From assembly GCA_902495705.1 (NCBI GenBank), contig CABUXT010000019.1, forward strand, positions 1 to 43,659: 43,659 nucleotides of DNA, read 5' to 3'. The notes beneath the pieces were generated by a model, which worked only from the letters and a program-made list of their open reading frames with translations, made no database searches and was not told where the DNA came from. Below are positions 32,857 to 40,601 of the stretch, piece after piece; the first letter of the stretch is position 1; every line of letters begins with the position of its first letter. A program made the position numbers and the translations under genes. Origin of the DNA: an uncultured cyanobacterium (GTDB taxonomy: Bacteria; Cyanobacteriota; Vampirovibrionia; Gastranaerophilales; Gastranaerophilaceae).

Positions 32857-33753
32857 ATGAACTTAGGGGACATTTTTACACCGATAACGTATAATAATCC
32901 TGCAGTGAATCCGATTGTTGTAGGATACAATATGAGTCAACCGACAATACTGCCATTTATAAACTTTGGCGGAACTTCGACTTTGCCTAGTATTGGTAAT
33001 ACAACAACCTTTGGAACATCTTTCACCGGAGGTGATATTAATTTTGGTGGCGGAGGAAGTATTTGGAATGGAACAATTGGAGCAAATCCTTTTGGTGACT
33101 CCCTAATGCCAAGCGTATTTCTTCCACAAAACAACAGTTATTCAAGGGCTGCTGATATAAATTTCAGCGGAACTTCTGCAACCTCAAAAATAAATTCAAC
33201 AGCATCATCAACTAAAACCGAAACGAAAAAAAGTAGCAAAACTGCAACAAATCCGACAAAACCATCAAATCAGGCTTTGCGCAATGCCTTTGTAAAAAAT
33301 GCAAAAAAATACATTGGTTACAAAGAATCTGACGGTTCATATAAAAGATTTTCAAATAGTCCTGAATGGTGCGCGGACTTTGTATCTTATGTAATTAAAG
33401 AGGCTTACGAGCAACAAGGTTTGCGAGCGCCTAAATGGTTTGGAAATCATAGGGTCGAAAACTTGCGAAAACAAGCAATTGAGCATGATAAATATCTCTG
33501 CATAACCGAATCAAAAGACCGAACAAAAACTGTCAAAGAAAAAGTCCGTGCCGGTGATATTGTGATTATGCGTGAAAAAGATGGCGATACTAATACTCAG
33601 GCATCGCATACGGGAATAGTTACAAAAGTATACCCTAACGGAACATTTGATACTATTGAGGGTAATGTAACCTCAGGCGGTGATGATAGAGTCGTTACAA
33701 TGCACTATTCGCCTTATCACAAAGATATTAGCGGATTTGTTCAATTACCTTGA
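32857..33753 (+). CDS. CHAP-domain peptidoglycan hydrolase
   Basis: A 298-residue protein. The last 150 residues are a CHAP amidase/endopeptidase domain: catalytic C172 in EWCADFVSY, H251 in ASHTGIV, and E268/N270 in TIEGNV. Such enzymes cut peptidoglycan cross-bridges or stem peptides. The first 140 residues are unusual: Asn/Gly/Phe/Thr-rich, with INFGG and FGGTSTLPS repeats and a Ser/Thr/Lys linker, and no Sec signal peptide. How it would reach the wall is unclear. Its 3' end overlaps the convergent coaE gene by 26 bases. Confidence 0.87.
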   Translation: MNLGDIFTPITYNNPAVNPIVVGYNMSQPTILPFINFGGTSTLPSIGNTTTFGTSFTGGDINFGGGGSIWNGTIGANPFGDSLMPSVFLPQNNSYSRAADINFSGTSATSKINSTASSTKTETKKSSKTATNPTKPSNQALRNAFVKNAKKYIGYKESDGSYKRFSNSPEWCADFVSYVIKEAYEQQGLRAPKWFGNHRVENLRKQAIEHDKYLCITESKDRTKTVKEKVRAGDIVIMREKDGDTNTQASHTGIVTKVYPNGTFDTIEGNVTSGGDDRVVTMHYSPYHKDISGFVQLP

Positions 33754-34300
33754 TGATGTTGTTGTGTAAATCTTCAATAGTCGAGTTGTTATAGATAACA
33801 TAATCAACTTTTTTTGCTTTGATGTCTTGCGATAATTGAGATGCCATGCGCGTTTTTGCGTACTCTTTTGTATATCCGTTTCGAGCAATCAGACGTTGTT
33901 CGCGAATTTCATCATCACAATAAACCAACACTGTGCGGTCAAACAAATTCTCCATGCCGGCCTCAAACAGTTGAGGAATACCGACAAATACAAATTTATT
34001 CCCTGAGTGAACTGCAAAAAAAGCTTGCATTTCGGCAATCAAATCAGGGTATAACAAATTTTCCAACATCTTTTTTAACTTAGGGTCAGAAAAAACAAGT
34101 TTGCCTAACTTTTCACGACTCAATATTCCGTCATGAAAAACATCATATCCTGAAAAAGCTTCTGCGATTTCAACACTGTTTTCTAATAATTCATGGCAAA
34201 CAATATCTGTATCAAGAACAGGATAGCCTTGTTTTTCTAAAAACAATTGAACGGAAGATTTACCGCTTGCGATGTTTCCGGTCAATGCGACTTTAAGCAT
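33728..34300 (-). CDS. coaE: Dephospho-CoA kinase
   Basis: A 190-residue P-loop kinase for the last step of coenzyme A synthesis. It has MLKVALTGNIASGKSSV with the P-loop GNIASGKS, DTDIVCHELL (the DxD substrate site), LLYPDLIAEM and RLIARNGYTKEYAKTRMASQLS. I choose the ATG at 34300 over a TTG at 34312: AGG lies at good distance, and the ATG overlaps the stop of the upstream pseudouridine synthase by eight bases. It is the last gene of a three-gene overlapping operon. Confidence 0.93.
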   Translation of the reverse strand: MLKVALTGNIASGKSSVQLFLEKQGYPVLDTDIVCHELLENSVEIAEAFSGYDVFHDGILSREKLGKLVFSDPKLKKMLENLLYPDLIAEMQAFFAVHSGNKFVFVGIPQLFEAGMENLFDRTVLVYCDDEIREQRLIARNGYTKEYAKTRMASQLSQDIKAKKVDYVIYNNSTIEDLHNNIIKVIEQIR

Positions 34301-35030
34301 TTTTACCTGCAATTCTGTTTAAAAAGTTTCTCAAATCCTTAATTTGACGAGGTTTTATCGGTTTAAATTCTCCGCGTTTTAATCCGTCAAGATTAAATAT
34401 TGCATGTTGAATACGTTTCAATGAAACTACTTCAAAACCAAGGTATTCAAACATTTTACGAATTTGTCTGTTCAAACCTTGATACAAAAGAATTTCCATA
34501 ACCGTATGTGTGTTATCAATTTCTAACACATCGACTTGCGCGTAAGCCATTTTGTTAGGCTCAATCTCAATACCTTTATACATTTTGTCAATGTCGTTTT
34601 GGGTGATTTTGCCGTTGATTGCAACTCGATATAATTTGGGCACTTTAACAGATGGGTGTGTCAAATCATTGATTAAGTCCCCATCATTAGTTAAAATTAT
34701 AAGCCCTGTAGACTCTCTATCTAAACGCCCAACAGGTTTTAGGTGATGTAAATTTTCAGGCAATAAGTCATAAATAGTTTTTCTGCCTTTTTCATCATCT
34801 GATGTTGTAATATATCCTGCAGGCTTATAAAATCTGTAGTATTCATGCTTTACAGGATGGATAATTTTGCCGTTGACAAAAACTTTGTCCTTGTTTTGCA
34901 CAGAATAACCAAGTTCAGTTACTTTTTTACCATTAACCTGAACTACTCCTGATTCTATAAGTTCATCAGCTTTTCTGCGAGAGCACAAACCTGATGATGC
35001 GATATATTTATTTAAACGAGTTCCGGGCAT
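34293..35030 (-). CDS. rluB: RsuA/RluB-family pseudouridine synthase
   Basis: A 245-residue enzyme. The N-terminal S4 domain (RLNKYIASSGLCSRRKADEL) binds RNA. The catalytic motif GRLDRESTGLIILTNDG has D104, and GLNRQIRKMFEYLG follows. This set is the RsuA/RluB/RluE/RluF branch; presence of S4 and length fit RluB (23S rRNA) or RsuA (16S). Its start lies inside the end of the thioesterase gene (19-base overlap), and its end overlaps coaE. Confidence 0.9.
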   Translation of the reverse strand: MPGTRLNKYIASSGLCSRRKADELIESGVVQVNGKKVTELGYSVQNKDKVFVNGKIIHPVKHEYYRFYKPAGYITTSDDEKGRKTIYDLLPENLHHLKPVGRLDRESTGLIILTNDGDLINDLTHPSVKVPKLYRVAINGKITQNDIDKMYKGIEIEPNKMAYAQVDVLEIDNTHTVMEILLYQGLNRQIRKMFEYLGFEVVSLKRIQHAIFNLDGLKRGEFKPIKPRQIKDLRNFLNRIAGKNA

Positions 35031-35437
35031 TTCATAGCCTCTTCAAATGATTTTGCCAAAACTTCAGGCATTTTGCGGTACAACTTGCCGCTGTTTGAAA
35101 TAGCAACAACTACAACTTCTGCCTCGATAAAAGTCTTACCTGTTTCTTTAGATTTGATAAGTTGTTTAAATGTTAAAGAAAAACCGTTGAATTTTGAAAT
35201 TTCGGTTTCAATAACCAAAACATCTTCCAATCTTGCAGATGCTTTGTATTTAACATTAACAGTTGCAACAGGAAGTGCAATATCTTGTTTAACTAAATCA
35301 TTAAGGTTGTGTCCCATCATTTCGCACAACTCTACTCGACCCATTTCTAACCAGCGCAAATATGCACCGTGCCATACAACACCGTAAGAATCGGTGTCAG
35401 AATAATAAACTTTTTGTTCAAAAATATGTTTCATCAT
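35012..35437 (-). CDS. Acyl-CoA thioesterase, 4HBT/YbgC type
   Basis: A 141-residue hotdog-fold thioesterase. The active-site motif is SDTDSYGVVWHGAYLRWLE with D16 and H23, as in YbgC and 4-hydroxybenzoyl-CoA thioesterases. Such enzymes hydrolyse short to medium acyl-CoA. In Proteobacteria ybgC lies with tol-pal, but here it begins an operon with rluB and coaE. TATAAT at 35444-35449 stands six bases ahead of the ATG, so the message is probably leaderless. Its upstream region is shared with the divergent rex gene. Confidence 0.88.
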   Translation of the reverse strand: MMKHIFEQKVYYSDTDSYGVVWHGAYLRWLEMGRVELCEMMGHNLNDLVKQDIALPVATVNVKYKASARLEDVLVIETEISKFNGFSLTFKQLIKSKETGKTFIEAEVVVVAISNSGKLYRKMPEVLAKSFEEAMKCPELV

Positions 35438-35443
35438 AGCCGA

Positions 35444-35486
35444 ATTATAACATAAAACTGATATTTGCTCAATTTTTATGTATAAT
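35444..35486. promoter_or_regulatory. Divergent leaderless promoters of thioesterase operon and rex
   Basis: Two TATAAT boxes face away from one another in 55 bases: 35444-35449 on the minus strand and 35481-35486 on the plus strand. Each ends exactly six bases before its ATG. This symmetry is the clearest example of the pattern in the window. Confidence 0.65.
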
Positions 35487-35492
35487 TAAGTT

Positions 35493-36107
35493 ATGGACAA
35501 AAAGATTTCAGAAAAAGTTATAAACCGATTGACGTTGTATCATTGCATTTTGCAAGATTTTATAACAAAAGGCGAAGAATATATTTCAAGTAAACAAATT
35601 GCAACACTTTTAAATATAGATGATTCTCAAGTGCGCAAAGATATCAATATTTTAAATAATTCAGGGAAGTCAAGAGTCGGATATATTGTAAAAGAGTTAA
35701 AAACCTCTATTGAAAAAACTTTGGGTTTTTCAAAGACCAAAAAGGCTTTCATTATTGGAGCAGGTAACTTGGGAATGGCACTAGCCAAATATGATAATTT
35801 TACAAGTTACGGTTTGAATATCCTTGCTTTATTTGATAACGATGAAACCAAAATCGGCAAAGAAATAAATTCTAAAAAAATTCTAAATATAAAAGAACTT
35901 CCGAAATTCGCGACAGAACACGGAGTTGAAATTGCCATTTTAACAGTTCCGGGGAAATATGCTCAAAAGACAGCAGAATTTATCACAAAATCAAATATTA
36001 AATATATTTGGAATTTTACCCCAACAGTGCTTGAGGTTCCGTCAGGAATTCAGGTTTGGAACGAAAATCTGATGGGCAATTTTTTGCAATTTACATACAA
36101 CATTTAA
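35493..36107 (+). CDS. rex: Redox-sensing repressor Rex
   Basis: A 204-residue regulator that binds DNA when NADH is low and lets go when NADH rises; it controls fermentation genes. The N-terminal winged helix (about 1-75) includes YISSKQIATLLNIDDSQVRKDI. The Rossmann domain has IIGAGNLGMALAKYDNF and FDNDETKIGKEI. It is divergent from the thioesterase operon. No TTGTGA/TCACAA Rex box was seen in its own promoter. It fits an anaerobic fermenter. Confidence 0.93.
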   Translation: MDKKISEKVINRLTLYHCILQDFITKGEEYISSKQIATLLNIDDSQVRKDINILNNSGKSRVGYIVKELKTSIEKTLGFSKTKKAFIIGAGNLGMALAKYDNFTSYGLNILALFDNDETKIGKEINSKKILNIKELPKFATEHGVEIAILTVPGKYAQKTAEFITKSNIKYIWNFTPTVLEVPSGIQVWNENLMGNFLQFTYNI

Positions 36108-36110
36108 CCC

Positions 36111-36139
36111 TTGTGCAATAAAACTCAAAGTGATATAAT
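36111..36139 (+). promoter_or_regulatory. Promoter of the M49-like peptidase gene
   Basis: TTGTGC (36111-36116), a 17-base spacer and TATAAT (36134-36139), then AAGGAGAG as ribosome site ahead of the ATG at 36178. This is a normal leadered gene. Confidence 0.65.
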
Positions 36140-36177
36140 CCTTATATAACATAAGCAATATAAGGAGAGTTTTTATA

Positions 36178-37911
36178 ATGAGCAAATTTGAATTTAACTT
36201 GTCTATGGACGAACTAAAAAAACGTACAAACAAGGATTATTTGATTACCAAAAAGTTTTTAAAAGCCGATGCGCCTGAATACACCGAACTTGCTACAGGT
36301 GATAAAATTGCGCTAAGATATTTGGTTAAAGCGGCTGATATTTTGGAAAAAATCAATATGCAGCTTGATTGTAAGCACAATTTGGAAGTTAAAGCGTTTT
36401 TGGAAGAAGAATCTAAAAAAGGCAACAAACAAGCTCAACTTACCAAAATCTTATTTGATGCCCAAAAAGGTGTAAATGCCATTGATACAATGTCAAATCC
36501 AATCAGATTGATTAAAGGAATTGATGAAAAGTTGGGTAAAGGTGTTTATCCTGAAGACCTTTCAAAAGAAGAATTTCACACTGTTTTAATCCGAATGATT
36601 AAAGACGGTAAAATGGATGAAGTTAAAAATATCTTAACTCAACGTTCAGTTGTAGTTAGAGCCGCAGAAGATTTGGCAGGAATTGACTATGTTGATTACT
36701 TTAGTGAAGATTTTGCCAAAATGGCAGATGAACTTGAAAAAGCTGCAAAAGTTTCTACAAATGCGGATTTTAACGAATATTTGCTATTACAGGCAAAAGC
36801 ATTAAGAACCGCAGACCCTATGTTAGATGCTTATGCGGATAAAAAATGGGCAACTCTTCAAGATACCCCTCTTGAATTTACAATTACAAGAGAAAATTAC
36901 GAAGATGAAATGACAGGAACAATTGTAGAAAACGAAGAGTTATCTCAATTGTTAAAAGAACACAATATCAACCCTATTCCAAAAGACTTTTTGGGTGGCA
37001 GAGTCGGAATTATTAACAAAAAAGGTACAGAAGCTCTTATGGCTATAAAAAAATATCTTCCGACCCTTGCTGATAATATGCCATACAAAGATGAATACAC
37101 TCAAACTATTTCAGCAGAAGGTGATGCTAAGCAGACAATGGTTGATGTTGATATGGTAATGGCATCAGGTGATGTTGGTGAATATAGAGGCGGTATCACC
37201 CTTGCAGAAAACCTTCCTAATTCTGACAAATTATCCCTAACAATCGGTGGTGGCAGACGTAATGTTTACCACAGACAAATAAGATTTATCAGTGACAGAA
37301 AAAAACTACAAGAAAGATTGGATGAAATTCTTGATAAGGAACAACACAAATACTATCTTGATGAGGCTGACCACTGGTTTACTATCGGGCATGAAAACGC
37401 TCACTCATTAGGACCAAAAGAAGGTAGCGAAAAATTAGGCAAATACAGAAATATCATAGAAGAAAACAAAGCAGATATGGGTTCTTTGGCTTTTGTTGAT
37501 TTGTTGACAGAACTTGGTATGTATACACCTGAACAAAGATTGCAAATCATTGTAACAACAGTTGCGGATAACTTCTTGAAATCAAAACCGACAATGTCTC
37601 AAGCTCACAGGGTTAGAACAGTAATGCAAAATAAATATTTTGCTGACCGTGGCGGTTATACTTTGACAAAAGATGGTAAAATCCACGTAAATATTGACAA
37701 AGCTGTGCCGATTGCAAAAGAAATGTTGGCAGAAATTGTAAGAATCCAAATTGATGGTGATTTCAACAAGGCTGAAAAATATGTTCAAGATAATTTTGTA
37801 TGGACTGACAATATGGAAATTATTGCGAAGAAGTTGCAAAAAGTTTCTAAAGCGTTAAATGGAACGCTGGAAACTGAATTGGCAGACAAGCTTTTGCATA
37901 AAGAAGACTAA
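36178..37911 (+). CDS. M49-like (dipeptidyl peptidase III) metallopeptidase
   Basis: A 577-residue soluble zincin. The zinc site is HENAH (H405, E406, H409) with the second motif EENKAD (E428, E429). The spacing and the EExxAD motif match family M49, dipeptidyl peptidase III. Classical DPP III has the longer HExxxH; a five-residue form is known in some bacterial members. An N-terminal helical part (1-230) with YVDYFSEDFAKMADEL also resembles bacterial DPP III. It would release dipeptides from short peptides in the cytosol. It is a single gene between its own promoter and a strong terminator. Confidence 0.82.
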   Translation: MSKFEFNLSMDELKKRTNKDYLITKKFLKADAPEYTELATGDKIALRYLVKAADILEKINMQLDCKHNLEVKAFLEEESKKGNKQAQLTKILFDAQKGVNAIDTMSNPIRLIKGIDEKLGKGVYPEDLSKEEFHTVLIRMIKDGKMDEVKNILTQRSVVVRAAEDLAGIDYVDYFSEDFAKMADELEKAAKVSTNADFNEYLLLQAKALRTADPMLDAYADKKWATLQDTPLEFTITRENYEDEMTGTIVENEELSQLLKEHNINPIPKDFLGGRVGIINKKGTEALMAIKKYLPTLADNMPYKDEYTQTISAEGDAKQTMVDVDMVMASGDVGEYRGGITLAENLPNSDKLSLTIGGGRRNVYHRQIRFISDRKKLQERLDEILDKEQHKYYLDEADHWFTIGHENAHSLGPKEGSEKLGKYRNIIEENKADMGSLAFVDLLTELGMYTPEQRLQIIVTTVADNFLKSKPTMSQAHRVRTVMQNKYFADRGGYTLTKDGKIHVNIDKAVPIAKEMLAEIVRIQIDGDFNKAEKYVQDNFVWTDNMEIIAKKLQKVSKALNGTLETELADKLLHKED

Positions 37912-37928
37912 GGTGTTTGGTTATAAGG

Positions 37929-37961
37929 AAGAGGCGCAGCCTGTGGCTGCGCCTCTTTTTT
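37929..37961 (+). terminator. Terminator after the M49-like gene
   Basis: GAGGCGCAGCC-TGT-GGCTGCGCCTC followed by seven T: a perfect eleven-base stem, 19 bases past the stop codon. Confidence 0.95.
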
Positions 37962-37983
37962 ATATTTGTGCTATTATCAAAAT

Positions 37984-38889
37984 ATGAACACTCAAAATAT
38001 CACAGATTCTACTGCATCAAAATTTTTGGGCAAAAAGGTCGAAGGTGCGACATCTTACGACCCATCACTTCTTGTTGCGGTTCCCAGATTTGAAAACCGT
38101 AACCGCTACGGAATTAAACAAGAAAATTTGCCATTTTTCGGTTGGGATGTTTGGCACGCTTATGAATTTTCTGCAATGACAAAAAACGGAATTCCTGTCA
38201 CAAGGGTGCTAAAACTTCGCTATAACTGTGATAATGAGTATATTATAGAATCAAAATCATTAAAACTTTACCTAAATTCGTTCAATATGACAAGAATTGG
38301 CTCAAATATCAAAGAATGTATTGAGCTTTGCAAATCAACTATTGAAAAGGATTTGAGCGAAAAACTTCAGACTAAAGTTGAAGTAAATTTCTTGGATAAC
38401 AACACTCCAAAAGTTGAAATATTTAGCAAGTTCAAAAATATTATGGAATTTGTGGATGAATCAGAGATTGAAATTTCTCAATTTAAGGAGGCGCCGGAAT
38501 TTTTGCAAACTCATAAAACTTCTGAAAAAAGAGAATATTATTTAACGTTTGATTCATTGCGCTCAAATTGCAGAGTTACCCATCAACCTGACTTTGGGGA
38601 TGCATTTATATATTACAAATCCGCAAAACACATTGAAGAATCTTCGCTTGTAAAATATTTGGTATCTTTTCGCTCAGAGTACCATTTCCATGAGGAATGT
38701 TGTGAGATGATATTCAAGCGACTTTCTGATATTTTGGATAAAGATGATGAGTTGTTTGTGGGTGCACTTTATACAAGACGCGGAGGAATAGATATTTCGC
38801 CTTCTCGTTGGAGCAAAAATTTTACACCTGATGAAGTTGACAATTTGATTGACCTGACAAAATTTGCAAGATGCGGAATTAAGCAATAA
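37984..38889 (+). CDS. queF: NADPH-dependent preQ0 reductase QueF
   Basis: A 301-residue enzyme reducing 7-cyano-7-deazaguanine to preQ1 in queuosine synthesis. It is the long bimodular E. coli type. The N-terminal half has YDPSLLVAVPR and VESKS-like IESKSLKLYLNSFN. The C-terminal half has SNCRVTHQPDFG with nucleophile C196 and D203, spaced as in E. coli (C190/D197), then YLVSFRSEYHFHEECCE and YTRRGGIDISP. The start at 37984 is chosen over 37966: TATTAT at 37972-37977 ends six bases before it. No preQ1 riboswitch can fit. yraN follows after two bases. Confidence 0.95.
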   Translation: MNTQNITDSTASKFLGKKVEGATSYDPSLLVAVPRFENRNRYGIKQENLPFFGWDVWHAYEFSAMTKNGIPVTRVLKLRYNCDNEYIIESKSLKLYLNSFNMTRIGSNIKECIELCKSTIEKDLSEKLQTKVEVNFLDNNTPKVEIFSKFKNIMEFVDESEIEISQFKEAPEFLQTHKTSEKREYYLTFDSLRSNCRVTHQPDFGDAFIYYKSAKHIEESSLVKYLVSFRSEYHFHEECCEMIFKRLSDILDKDDELFVGALYTRRGGIDISPSRWSKNFTPDEVDNLIDLTKFARCGIKQ

Positions 38890-38891
38890 TT

Positions 38892-39233
38892 ATGAATAAC
38901 AGAGAGTTTGGAAACAAAGGGGAAGATTTGGCTTGTGAATATCTGTTGAAAAACGGATATGAAATTGTTGGGCGCAATGTGCATTTTTCAAAACTTTGCG
39001 AAATCGATATTATTGCTAAACAAAAAGGAAAGTATATTTTTATAGAGGTCAAAACCAGAAAGACTAATGCTTTTGGCGCGCCGATGGAAGCGATTACCGC
39101 AAAGAAATACCAAAATATCAAAACAGGTGTTTTGTCATACGTGACCGAACACAAGATAAAAAGCTTTCAAATTGATGCAATCGGCATCACCATCCAACCA
39201 AAACTCACAATCGAACATTTGAGGAATATATAA
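38892..39233 (+). CDS. YraN-family (UPF0102) nuclease-fold protein
   Basis: A 113-residue protein. It has NREFGNKGEDLACEYLLKNGYEIVGRN, then CEIDIIAKQKGKYIFIEVKTRK: the conserved E, D and ExK of a restriction-endonuclease-like fold, as in Holliday-junction resolvases. Members are widely conserved; function is not firmly known. It is co-transcribed with queF (two-base gap). Confidence 0.9.
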   Translation: MNNREFGNKGEDLACEYLLKNGYEIVGRNVHFSKLCEIDIIAKQKGKYIFIEVKTRKTNAFGAPMEAITAKKYQNIKTGVLSYVTEHKIKSFQIDAIGITIQPKLTIEHLRNI

Positions 39234-39248
39234 GGTTATTATAATCTG

Positions 39249-39478
39249 ACTGTCACCCTGAACTTGTTTCAGGGTCTCAAATAAAACACATAGGTCTATG
39301 TCATTCTGAACTTTACAAAGCGAACCATTGAACTAGAGCGAAATGCGTGAGCCTGTATGCGGGCGTAGGCTGAGCTGATTCAGAATCTATCAATGTTGAT
39401 TTTGTTGTCGGCTTAGTAAAGCCGACCTACTGACTAACTAGACAACCCCTCACCCAGCCCTCTCCCTCGGAAAGGGTA
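39249..39478. repeat. Repeat cluster after pilin module 4
   Basis: The 284 bases between yraN and the pilin hold no credible gene. In order: ACCCTGAA/TTCAGGGT hairpin (about 39253-39275), a TCATTCTGAAC/GATTCAGAATC pair around a 70-base GC-richer interior (39299-39388), GTCGGCTTAGTAAAGCCGAC (39407-39426), and a CTCACCCAGCCCTCTCCCTC stretch (39446-39475) related to the DUF559 cassette ends. Confidence 0.78.
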
Positions 39479-39517
39479 TAAACAGCATTGATAAACTCTT
39501 TCAGAATAACATTAAAC

Positions 39518-40213
39518 TTACTTATACTTCTTCACAAGAGTCTTGAAATACTCGGAGTCTTGCTTGGCTTTTTGAGCACAGGCTATGCCTAAATTGTAAC
39601 CTCCGGGGGATGTTTTGACTTTGTCTAAATCACAATAATTATCTCCTTGAAAGTGTGTGTCTTTGTCTCCCATTGTTCTCAAAACCCCATCTTTAAACTC
39701 AAAAGTGAAGGTATCAAAACCTGCCATATTAGGTGGATTTTTAATGCCGTTCAAATCGACAGTAACAAAGACATATGGATTAGCTGTTTTTACAGTGTTT
39801 TCAAACATCAAAAGCGTTCCATCAGGCAACAAAATTATTCCATCATCAAGATAATAGCCGCTTATACCTTTATAAAAATTATCACCTTGAATGTTTCTGT
39901 TATAGCATAGCGGATTTGTAATTGTTTTGGTATTTGAACATAAAGTTGCGCCTGCAAGATAATTTGCAAAAGTTCTATAAAAAGTTGACGCTCCATAATC
40001 ATCAGGATTTAGCGATACATCATCTGCTTCCATTTGTTTAAATACCTGTTGAACGGTTGAATATGATTTCAAGAACTTGGAGCGCAAGCGCTGTGCTTTA
40101 TAGTTAGCAATCAGCCCTGGGATTGTAATTGCTGCGACTACACCGATTATTCCTAATGTGATTAAAACTTCTGCAAGTGTAAAACCAACTTTGTATTGTC
40201 TAAATTTGAACAT
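39518..40213 (-). CDS. Type IV pilin-like protein, module 4
   Basis: A 231-residue prepilin-type protein and the only one of the four without the GATHVDL insertion. A seven-residue basic leader (MFKFRQYKV) leads straight to GFTLAEVLITLGIIGVVAAITIP. The globular part matches that of module 1: LPDGTLLMFE, VDLNGIKNPPNMAGFDTFTFEF and KDGVLRTMGDKDTHF, so these two share a recent ancestor. Cysteine pairs (LCSNT, LCYNR; YCDL, ACAQK) could form disulfides. It has a GGAG ribosome site, a consensus promoter with an overlapping palindrome, and is divergent from the XRE gene at 40304. Confidence 0.9.
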   Translation of the reverse strand: MFKFRQYKVGFTLAEVLITLGIIGVVAAITIPGLIANYKAQRLRSKFLKSYSTVQQVFKQMEADDVSLNPDDYGASTFYRTFANYLAGATLCSNTKTITNPLCYNRNIQGDNFYKGISGYYLDDGIILLPDGTLLMFENTVKTANPYVFVTVDLNGIKNPPNMAGFDTFTFEFKDGVLRTMGDKDTHFQGDNYCDLDKVKTSPGGYNLGIACAQKAKQDSEYFKTLVKKYK

Positions 40214-40230
40214 ATATTTTCTCCATGACT

Positions 40231-40257
40231 TTATAATATATTATAATAATTATTATA
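40231..40257. promoter_or_regulatory. Overlapping palindromes, operator candidate of module 4
   Basis: TTATAATATATTATAA (40231-40246) and TATAATAATTATTATA (40242-40257) are both perfect 16-base palindromes that overlap. The second begins at the -10 box of the pilin promoter. Being purely AT they could arise by chance more easily than the module 2 palindrome. Confidence 0.45.
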
Positions 40258-40280
40258 TCTTATGATTATGTTTTTATCAA
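40252..40280 (-). promoter_or_regulatory. Promoter of pilin gene 39518-40213
   Basis: TTGATA (40275-40280), a 17-base spacer and a perfect TATAAT (40252-40257) on the minus strand. A repressor on the overlapping palindrome would block polymerase. Confidence 0.65.
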
Positions 40281-40303
40281 TATTTGGTTGTTAAAATACC
40301 AAT

Positions 40304-40528
40304 ATGTTAGATGATGATTTTCTTAGAGAATTTGGTTTTCGCTTAAAGTTGTACAGAATGAGAGCAAAACTAACCCAAGCAACTCTTGGGGAAATGATTG
40401 ATATCTCAGAGCACAGGATAAGCCAAATCGAAAACGGAAAATGTAATTTGACATTAAAAACGGTAAATAAAATCGCGGATGCATTAAATATTCAAGCTTC
40501 AAAATTATTTTTGTTTGATAGTGACTAA
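40304..40528 (+). CDS. XRE regulator of pilin module 4
   Basis: A 74-residue Cro/CI-type HTH protein: RMRAKLTQATLGEMIDIS, EHRISQIENGKCNLTLKTVNKIADALNI. It has no added domain. It is divergent from the module 4 pilin across 90 bases. TAAAAT (40292-40297) lies six bases before the ATG, so the mRNA is probably leaderless. Its recognition helix (EHRISQIEN) differs from those of the other three, which fits the difference between the palindromes. Confidence 0.88.
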   Translation: MLDDDFLREFGFRLKLYRMRAKLTQATLGEMIDISEHRISQIENGKCNLTLKTVNKIADALNIQASKLFLFDSD

Positions 40529-40601
40529 GGGGTAAAAACATAACAAAAAGTTCTATGTATTTTATTTGCCAAAGTTTCGCAATTCAGAATAACGATATAT
40601 T

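Noticed and set aside
37912..37983. PreQ1 riboswitch ahead of queF
   Set aside because: The spacer is filled by the terminator of the previous gene and a leaderless-type promoter; no aptamer fits.
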